Positions 56,326-64,000 of a stretch of DNA of 64,000 nt are shown here, one piece after another. The stretch comes from Amphibalanus amphitrite (Eukaryota; Arthropoda; Thecostraca; Balanomorpha; Balanidae). The position numbers and the translations under genes are program-made. The stretch spans positions 62,001 through 126,000 of the forward strand of contig NW_024883032.1 of assembly GCF_019059575.1 (NCBI RefSeq). Direction: 5' to 3'. Position 1 is the stretch's first letter. Every line of letters starts with the position of its first letter. The notes beneath the pieces are model-generated. The model saw nothing but the letters and a program-made list of their open reading frames with translations. It did not search any database and was not told the origin of the DNA.

Positions 56326-57010
56326 TTACGGAGCGAGCGAAGCGAGCGGAGTCTTACGTAGAATAACGGAAATTTCTGAGTATGAGCGGCCGGCCGGCCG
56401 GCCGTGGTCACGCTTTTGCGAGGCTTATATCTCAGCAACCACTTGACCGATTTACATGCGGTAATTTTTGTGGGGTAGCTTCATTCCTTCTACCAAGTAT
56501 TGGACTATTCTCGATGCATGTGGGTGACCCCTTATGCACGTGCCACGTGCAAAACGAAGAGGTGTCACTTTTGTAATTGTTGCAATATCTCGGTAACTAC
56601 TTGGCCGATTGCGCTGAAAGTTGGCATGTAGGTAGGCACCCACTAGGCACTGCATATCCATGTGCCAGGGTTGGGGTGCTGCTGCACGTGCGCACGTGCA
56701 GGGGTCGTTTCCAGATCTCGAGAACGGCTGGACCGATGGCGCTCAAATTTGGTACATGGTTAGGGACCGGTTAGTAGGGTGCCGTGCAAAAGTCAGTTGG
56801 GACCCATTTTGCACGTGCGCACGTGCAGGGTGCCGCTTCCAGATCTCGAGAACGGCTGGGCCGATTGTGCTCAAATTTGGCACATCGCTAGAGACCGGTT
56901 AGTAGGGTGCCGTGCACAAGTCAGCTGGAGGTACCCTCTCGAAATTTCGCACGTGCAAGGCTCACCCTCTCGCTCGCTCCGTTAGTCGCCCCAAAAGGCG
57001 CTATACTGGT
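56326..57010 (+). mobile_element. Helentron/HINE-like repeat, copy 5
   Basis: Almost the same as copy 1 but with a shorter GGCC run (56389-56403). It starts TTACGGAGCGAGCGAAGCGA, has both CACGTG core units (56684 and 56811), the inverted TCGCTCGCTCCGT at 56969-56981 and the 3' hairpin CGCCCCAAAAGGCG then CTATACTGGT. Copies 1 and 5 define the full-length form, about 690 bp. Confidence 0.68.
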
Positions 57011-60000
57011 GAGTAAAATGAAATTCATCGCATTCTCTTATGTGTTAAAAGAAGAAGAAATCACTGGCAAATAAGTTTTGTCTGCTGTGATGCGACTATG
57101 AGCCATGAGGTAGCATCAGCCAATTTCCAAGATAAGGTGCCGCCAGGACCCATAGATGTGCCAAAATAGGGCGTCGGTCTGCGGCAGACGGCGCGGTGTT
57201 CCGCGACATTAATGATGCGGCGGGCGGGTGAACAGCTCAGTAATGATGGCGGCACGTCACGACTGACGCGGCCCAACTCACTCGCAGTCGCGGCGAATTA
57301 GTGGGCGAGCCGCGCCGAATTAGCCGCACCGGGCGGCCGTCCATCACGGGCGGTGTATACGGCGCGCCGCGCCACTTACCGGCACGCCCGAGTCGCGCGC
57401 GAATCCGGCCGGGGCGCCATTAATTAGAGCGGCTCGGTGGTGTCGCGGCGCTCCGGTCACACCGTCCGTGAATACCGATTGATCGGCGGTCCGGCGCCCC
57501 GCCCCCCGACCCGCCGGCGACCGCACTGACGGACACATTAGCCCATCTCCGCCCGGCCCGTCCGCAGGGCGGGGAGGGTCGCGTGTCCGCTGAGGTGAGC
57601 GTGGGGGCGGACCCGTCCTCCCCTCTCTGACAGGAGCACAGGGGATTACAGTCAGCGCCAGAGGCTCAAACAGACCCTGCTGGTCACGGCACTGTCGTAT
57701 TGACAGCCAAATAACACGGCTCTGAAGTGAGGGCCTTGGAAGTGAGCACAGCACAACGCTGAAGTGATTTGATCTAATTATTTCGCCTGACGAGCATGAA
57801 AGCGGTCCACAAAAGCGAGGCTCTCTGAATGTAGGTATGCGATATAACTTGGCACAGAATGCATTCTAGAAATACTGTGAAAGGGGGATAGGGAGAAAAC
57901 AGCCAATAATGCGGATGAAACTTGCAACGCAGAATCAGGAAAGTTCCTCACCGGGAAAATAATTTCACTGAATCAATTCATGATACCTTTTATTTGCTTA
58001 TTGTTAGACATCAATTTCAAGCCAAATTAGAGACTAGATCAACCTTTTTTGTTTTATTAGAAGGGTTCTAACAAACTATTCCAATCAGCTAATAAGCCGC
58101 AACAAGGAGCCACTAACTTCCACCGCATGCACTAACAAGGCCGTAACGAAGCTGCGTGATGTTATAAGCAGTCGAGCGGGTGCCTATCATAAACTTTTTG
58201 ACGACTGATCTTCGCTTAAGCAATCAATGGCTTTTTAAATTAGATTATATTGGCAGCCCTATTGCAAATAATTTTTATATGGATCCCAGCGATTACTAAT
58301 TCGAATTGCCCTCACTATCTCATTGGTAGCTTCTCAGAGCACAATGGATTGCCGCACATTGACCTACATACATCCTCAACTGCAGGAGGAAGTGTGGGGT
58401 TCGCTCCGTTTTTTTTTTTTTTTTTATAAACCCCCCTGTGTAACACCCAGCTCACGACCGAGGCTGGCTGAGCTGGCGGAGCTTTTTCCCACTCCGGCAT
58501 GCGCCCCGTGCAGCGCCGAACGGCTACTAACCCCGCTGTCTAATGGCATCTTCCCACTAATCCAGTTAGTAGCCATTTACTCCGGTCGTGTATCGGACTA
58601 GCAGGAGCTCGGAGGCCCGTCCCCAGACGCCCCGCGGGCCACACCGGGACGCTGCACTGACTGCAGCTTGTTTTTCGTCGCGCTAACTTGGGCACAGGCC
58701 TGCCGCCGAACACATGCCGATGGAGTGAGAAGAAGGTATACATGTTTATCCTGTGGCTGTTAAGTAGAGCCAGGTGATGCTGTCAGTCACGTGCCAAGTA
58801 AAGGTTCAGAAGTTGCTGTAGAAACTTTGGTAGCCAAAAATGCAAAGTTCAGCAAATTACTACCTACCTTAGAGCTTAATTTGACGCTTCTTAGTTTTTC
58901 CAATGATGTATGCTGGGGTGACTTCCAATCAGTGGTTTGCAAAACCCAGCTGGTTGACAGTGTTGCTTAGGAGTTAGTTTGAAGATTGTGCAAAATCTAG
59001 CTTCTGTAGGTACTTCTTCTACTTCTGTGCCTTTTTATCTACCTCGTTAGCGTGTTCCGTTGTTTAGCTATACGAACACACCATACAAGTCCCATACACG
59101 TCTTACCCGTGCGACATACATCCATACACGAGTCGTGCTGCCATGTGCTATTGACGATCCCACGAATTCGTGTGTTCAGTTCAGTGCGCGGTCTTATCGC
59201 CATTTTACACTGGAACGCACATGTCATTGCAAATCGGCGTGAGATCAACCAAGTCGTACTTCCAAGAAAGGCAGATGAACATATTTGTCCATTCTTCGGA
59301 TTTTAGACGGTAAGTCTGTAGATTTGTGAATAAACTAACTGCAAAGTATGTTCCCTGGACTAAGAGAATCGTGTGCTAAACTCGACATGAATACAGGACG
59401 AGTGAATGTGTATTTGAATGCATTGCGCATTTGTGTGAGTTCATTCACTGAAAGCACTTCTACCACACAAGGGCTGTGCTGGGTGATTTGGGGCGCCAGC
59501 CGATCCGACACGGTCTGATCACAGTCGCGCCGAGACAACAGAGCAGTTGGAACGACCGACCCACGTCCGCTACTCTCGCTATGTGAGAATGAGGAACGGA
59601 CACCCCTCTCCTAAACACCACCTCTCGCGCGCCAAGGACCGCTAGACATTGCACTGCCCACACACAACTGATACGCTGGTGATACGCGGGTGACGTTCCT
59701 GACACACGGCTGACACAACTCGCGGTGAGTGAAGGCAGGCGCGTGACACATATTCTGACACAGGAGACACCGCCATTTTGTCACTTCTAACACTGAGGAA
59801 GTCATCTCTAGACCATGACACAATCATGTCACTCTGCCTCGCATTCCTAACACAGGACGCATGTGACCAGCTATTAGACAGCCCATCGGTGCACAGTGCG
59901 CTTATATGAACAGCGTGAGTGACATTCAACATTCAGACAATATCTGTCACCATTGTCATTTTGCGAGCAGGATTGTGCAATGTGCAACGTACACTATGCA

Positions 60001-60500
60001 CGCTATAACTAACATTTCATGATATTCTCAAACGGCGACAATGTACATATTCCTAATGTATAAAGTACAGCATGCTAAATGTATAGCATTCTTTATAGCA
60101 GTTGTTGTCGCTTGTAACCACAACAAAACATTTGTGATATTTTACGGTACAGTGTCGCTGTCGACTGGCGTCCCATTTCGCGCAACAACCTAGCGTGTCG
60201 TCTCTTTGAGGTAACATTCACTCATCTCGTGCTCTATTCGGCAGACTAATACTCAACGACGCATCTCACTAAACTCCTTCCACCACAACGCTTCCACATT
60301 CAACAGTTCACATACACGCATCAGGCAGTGAGAAGCAGTGTCTCCAACACAGACCACTGTCCGTCCTCCCCTCTATCGCGGCTCTCGATGGACTGTGTCC
60401 GGACCGGCTCTGGACTGGGTCCTCGAGGGGCTCAGTCTCGTCGCCCGCCATCCGATGATGACGCTCAGATGACGCGATAACGCTCACTATCACCGAACCA
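57011..60500. other. Noncoding DNA downstream of the K+ channel gene
   Basis: 57170-57620 is a strong CpG-rich island with ATTAATGATG, GAATTAG, CATTAATTAG and CATTAGCCC embedded. 58440-58700 is similar in character and is preceded by a T run at 58410-58428. 59640-59800 has many TGACAC words. The 3' UTR of the channel gene should lie just left of 60501. No further gene is recognised. Confidence 0.4.
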
Positions 60501-63500
60501 TCACACATTGCTCTCGTAGATGACGATTTGCAGGACGGGTGGCCGGGGCGTCAGCGCGTCCAGCTCGGCGTCGTCCCAGGCGAAGCCGTCCTTCATCTTC
60601 GTGTTGGCCATGGTTTTGCGGAGTTCGCGGATCTCCCGGAGCAGGTCGACGTCCATGGTGACGCCGTGCCCGTGCTCACCGAGCTTCTTCAGGTGGTCGG
60701 TCAGCGGGCCCGACAAACTCTGCAAGGAGGGCAGCAAGTACAGCGGTTAGCGCTGTTGCCTGTTGGTGAGAGGGAATTCTGATACAAATATGTAGTGTCG
60801 ACTGACATTTTCGAGGGGGTAGCACCCTGAAAATACAGGGGCGTGTTTGTTTTGGGGGGAGGGACCTGGATCAGGAGATTCTCAAGCCAAATACGAGTAC
60901 ACCTTTATCTTCAGGAGGCACAGCTACTATAGCTGTGAGACAGTGAATAACAAAATGTTCACATGACTCAATCGTACATCGTCAAATTCTCGAAGCGATG
61001 CTGAGACTTATGACTAAAATATATTGTTATATAAAGTTGAAGTATTTCGGCAAAACAGATTGGTAGCCTATTTGATGATCATTACAAATATCTGTAGCTC
61101 AGGCCCTTTTAAAATCATAATGATTCCATTTAGCTGATTAAAAGCAGTAAATATCAGACCAACACCGCTACTTAACAGAGATTATGTTTGTAATCCGAAG
61201 TTTTGGATAACATGCGACCCACACAGGTAGCTACAACTCTCCATCATGATATGATGCCGCGGCCTAATTCTCGCAAACGACTTTGATAACTCTCGCAACA
61301 GCCCAATTCTCGACATGCAATCACGGTAAAATGTCTGCATCCGAGCAAAGGATGGACATCGGAGCTGAGCCGTGAACATGTTCGCCGAGTTTTCCTCACA
61401 AATCCCAGAAAAAAATGTCACGTTATAATACCAATCATTTCATATTTGAAACATATAAACGGAAAACAGCCCAATTTTCTTCAGTCAAAAATGCAAAACA
61501 AAACAAAATCTGCCCGTACCCATGGCCTTGAATGTCTTGTTTGGGTTACGACCATGAAAAGTAGCGTTCTGCTCCAAGCACCCATAGTACCACAGCTGAA
61601 AATATGACCGCATACATCTGTCTAGTGAATGATCATGAGCTGAACATACAGTCTCACAAATAACTCGCTTATCTGGCTCTCCGTCAGGGACGACGGGTCA
61701 GCTGCGAGTCGGCACGTGGCCTCTGTCGGAGTCTCACACGATATCACACCCGGTGTCCATCTGTCCCAGATAGTGTGACGGGACGCCCCTCAGCTGTCAG
61801 AGTTTAGGGATACTACTGTTTACCACATTAACTCGGCCGTCATAAGGTGGCTCAGCGGCCGAGTTAGCTATTATTTCAGGCGCGGCGACACGGTCAGAGG
61901 AGGGCAGTTTAGTTGTGGCACTTCTGTTCTCGTGTGATAGAGTGACCAGCTGCTCACCATAAGGTTCCGTGAAAGTTATTGTAAGATTAGGTATGTGTGA
62001 CCATGGAACCTGTCAGAAAATTATGAACTCTACCGTGATAAGTAATCTATGTGCTTATCATTCAACATCATGAATGCAAAATTAAAGCAACTTATGAGTT
62101 ATGACCATTGTTTCTCTGTACCAAGAACTGAAGGTATAGAAGAAAGAGATTAAATTACGTCCAAAGGCTACTAATAATTAATATGTTCATTGTTCAACAT
62201 CACCGCAATATTTTAGTTGATTGTCCATGTTTGCACCTTTCGTCACATTCTTGAGACATCACAGTGAATTGCTAACGGCCAGTCTGCTGATACTATCACT
62301 GCTGTCTATGAATTATCAAAATCGACGACAGCTTCAAAGCTCTATTCCTGGAATTTGGAGTATGTAGAATGCAACGATAATGTTTGTCCCGAGCAAGCAT
62401 ATGAATTCTTCTAAAAAATTACCTTCTGCTATCCCCCCCGCACCCCCACAAAGCCATTTCGCTAAATGCATAATTTGTCACAGTCTGCGGTCTGCTCTGC
62501 AAAGTGACAACATAAAGTCATCTGCAATTAGGCAGTCATCCATCATCTTCACCACCCAACGAATAATGATTTGAAATATTCATCTTACATACCTTGGATG
62601 TAGCTGGATTGGGAAACACTCCGAGCTCATGGAAGCTTCTTAGCCCACAAATATGAATTACTGACCTGTAGCCGTGCTGTCAGCATTTTCATCTGCTGCC
62701 AGGACTGGGCGTATTGGCGACGAACGATCTCGATGATGGTGGTGGTCAGCGCCAGCCCCACCAGAATGTACACGGTACACACCAGCATGTACTCGGCGTT
62801 GGCTGTCGGCAGGTCACCCCAGGTCAGGTCATGGAGCTAGGTCACAGAGTCAGGTCATAGCGTCAGGTTATGGTGTCAGGTCAGCCTGTCAGGTCACTTG
62901 GTCAGGTGATGGCGCTAGGTCACGGTCAGGTCAATTTAGAGGAAAAATTAGGTTCTGTTTGAATACGTGAAATCAATCATAATGTTTTGCACATACTGAA
63001 ATACTCAGAGGAGACAAAGAAGTCATTTTTTTGTAAAGCTACGTCATACCACTTAGGAAAAGGTGCGGAGTGTGGTGATGGGAGGAAATGCCGTCTGGGG
63101 AGTTACCCGCAGGAAGGTGGGATTGGAGCTCACTCTCAGTGAAGTGGAGCGGCCAAATTAGAGTCGACTGGTCAGACAATTAGAGCTGTAGCGTGTTACA
63201 CAAACGGGCTGCCGGAGCACCGCTCTCCCTGATATTGGATTTCTCCAGTCGGTCTTTGTCGACACAGTATACGTTTACTGTATGACCCCGCAATGTGGCC
63301 AAATAAAGCCAGCAATGGTCATGAGACAGGTCAACTTTATCTAACGACACCAGTCGGACTCTGTCATTTTGGTGGAAGCCGTGTAACGGAGCGTTCGAGA
63401 TCAGCAATGACACCAGACGATCATGAATCGATTCTCAAGCAGTAAGGAAACTTTGTTCAGTCTCACTATTAGTGACTTTTAATAAAGGAGGATGGGACAA

Positions 63501-64000
63501 CTCTCCCAGGAAAGGCATAACACAGACCTTTACAAAGTCATCTTCCAGTCTTCCTGCAAAATTGAACCACGGTTGCAACTCAGAACGGGGCTTAGAACAC
63601 ACCAACCCCAACCGTCCAGCTGTTCCTACCTGGCACAAAGTCGCCGAAGCCGATGGTTGTCATGGTGATGAAGCAGAAGTAGAACGACTCGAGGAAGCTC
63701 CAGCTCTCCCACAGCAGAAACAGCCCGCCGCCGATGGCGATGTACAGCACCAGGAAGATGACCGACACCACCACCGTCAGCGCCCGCTCCATCCTCTCCG
63801 AGAGCTGAAAACCGGCGGCCTCCTCCTCTGCGCCGCCGCCGCCGCCGCCTCTGCGCGCCAGCCAGCTGCGCTTGACGCGCTCGTACAGAGCTGACACCGA
63901 GTTGGCGAACATGGCGCCCAGGTCGGCGATCACCGTCACCGTCAGCGGGATCCCGATCATGGCGAACAGCATGCAGAAGATGCGGCCGCCCACCGTGCGG
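60501..64000 (-). CDS. TWiK-type two-pore-domain (K2P) potassium channel, 3' exons
   Basis: Three coding exons are visible: 63630-64000 (continues past the edge), 62666-62802 and 60501-60719, joined by GT-AG introns in phases 1 and 0. The first starts just after the first pore (RTVGGRIFCMLFAMIGIPLT is the M2 end). It then has a Gly/Glu-rich cytoplasmic loop, M3 (LTVVVSVIFLVLYIAIGGGL) and the second pore with selectivity filter TIGFGDFVP. The second exon is M4, EYMLVCTVYILVGLALTTTI followed by IEIVRRQYAQSW. The last is the cytoplasmic tail ending RPPVLQIVIYESNV and a TGA. K2P channels dimerise in the plasma membrane and carry background K+ current. RRQYA.SW and QIVIYES.V are, as I recall them, typical of arthropod and nematode TWiK members. 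ESNV fits a class I PDZ ligand. M1, pore 1 and the start lie outside the window. Confidence 0.92.
60720..62665 (-). other. Last intron of the K2P channel gene
   Basis: Donor GTCAGTA right after the M4 exon and acceptor TTGCAG before the tail exon. AT-rich, with no repeat family from elsewhere in the window and no nested gene seen. Confidence 0.75.
62811..62933 (+). promoter_or_regulatory. Cluster of AGGTCA hexamers in a K2P intron
   Basis: Nine exact AGGTCA and two one-mismatch copies (AGGTTA, AGGTGA) lie within 123 bp, all in the same orientation. AGGTCA is the half-site bound by many nuclear receptors. The cluster begins 8 bases from the M4 exon and supplies the pyrimidine-containing TGACCT sequence upstream of that exon's acceptor. 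Whether it is a regulatory element or only a tandem repeat cannot be decided from sequence. Confidence 0.6.
62934..63629 (-). other. Remainder of the K2P intron between M3/pore 2 and M4 exons
   Basis: From the donor GTAGGAA next to 63630. No other gene or repeat is supported. Confidence 0.7.

Noticed and set aside
57344-57754. 136-codon minus-strand frame rich in Pro/Arg/Gly
   Set aside because: It lies in a CpG-rich island where stops are rare by composition. It resembles no protein family.

Overview
The window is animal nuclear DNA, most likely from an arthropod and perhaps a crustacean. The evidence is two intron-containing host genes of arthropod type, a CsRn1-type Ty3/gypsy element primed by tRNA-Trp, an APE-type LINE and a very dense set of DNA-transposon-derived repeats. 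No bacterial operon, CRISPR array, rRNA gene or recognisable tRNA gene was seen. Only the two host genes look like ordinary cellular protein genes, and both lie on the minus strand near the window edges.

Left part (1-11.8 kb). A palindromic mariner-like element (239-830) comes first. It is followed by a four-exon gene for the pre-rRNA-processing/eS26-escort protein TSR2 (2320-5906, minus). Its last intron holds a 90-bp minisatellite that has copied the end of exon 3 together with its splice donor. Next are a hAT-type MITE with an 8-bp target duplication, filled with GGCTCC repeats (7970-8393), and a CACGTG-rich repeat pair (8901 and 10989).

Middle (11.8-28.1 kb). A TTAA-flanked element is followed by a 5.6-kb CsRn1-like gypsy element (14237-19847) that looks whole. 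Its two 547-bp LTRs appear identical and it sits in a 4-bp CGGG duplication inside an older repeat. A LINE with two long uninterrupted reading frames ends in AATAAA plus a short ATG-repeat tail (22859-about 28126).

Right-middle (28.1-57 kb). This is a dense mosaic of two systems. The first is a set of elements bounded by TTAA with TTAACCCTCGCC-like inverted ends, carrying AGGTCA/TGACCT hexamers inside and a G-run/C-run stem-loop near many of the ends. The second is five copies of a Helentron/HINE-like repeat, with subterminal inverted GGAGCGAGCGA, a GGCC microsatellite, CACGTG-rich tandem cores and a 3' hairpin followed by CTGGT. Nested insertions give relative ages and direct evidence for TTAA duplication. 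A decayed mariner and a foldback sequence lie inside a 5.2-kb TTAA element.

Right edge (57-64 kb). GC-rich noncoding DNA precedes the last three exons of a TWiK-type two-pore-domain potassium channel (60501 to beyond 64000, minus). The protein ends in a PDZ-ligand-like ESNV. An intron of this gene carries a cluster of AGGTCA hexamers right beside a splice acceptor.

The most interesting themes are: stem-loops at the ends of TTAA elements whose stem tips differ between families by paired changes; the dispersal of nuclear-receptor-like (AGGTCA), E-box-like (CACGTG) and CRE-like (TGACGTCA) words by repeats; a short CCGATT-containing module shared by otherwise unlike repeat families; and the splice-site-copying minisatellite in tsr2.
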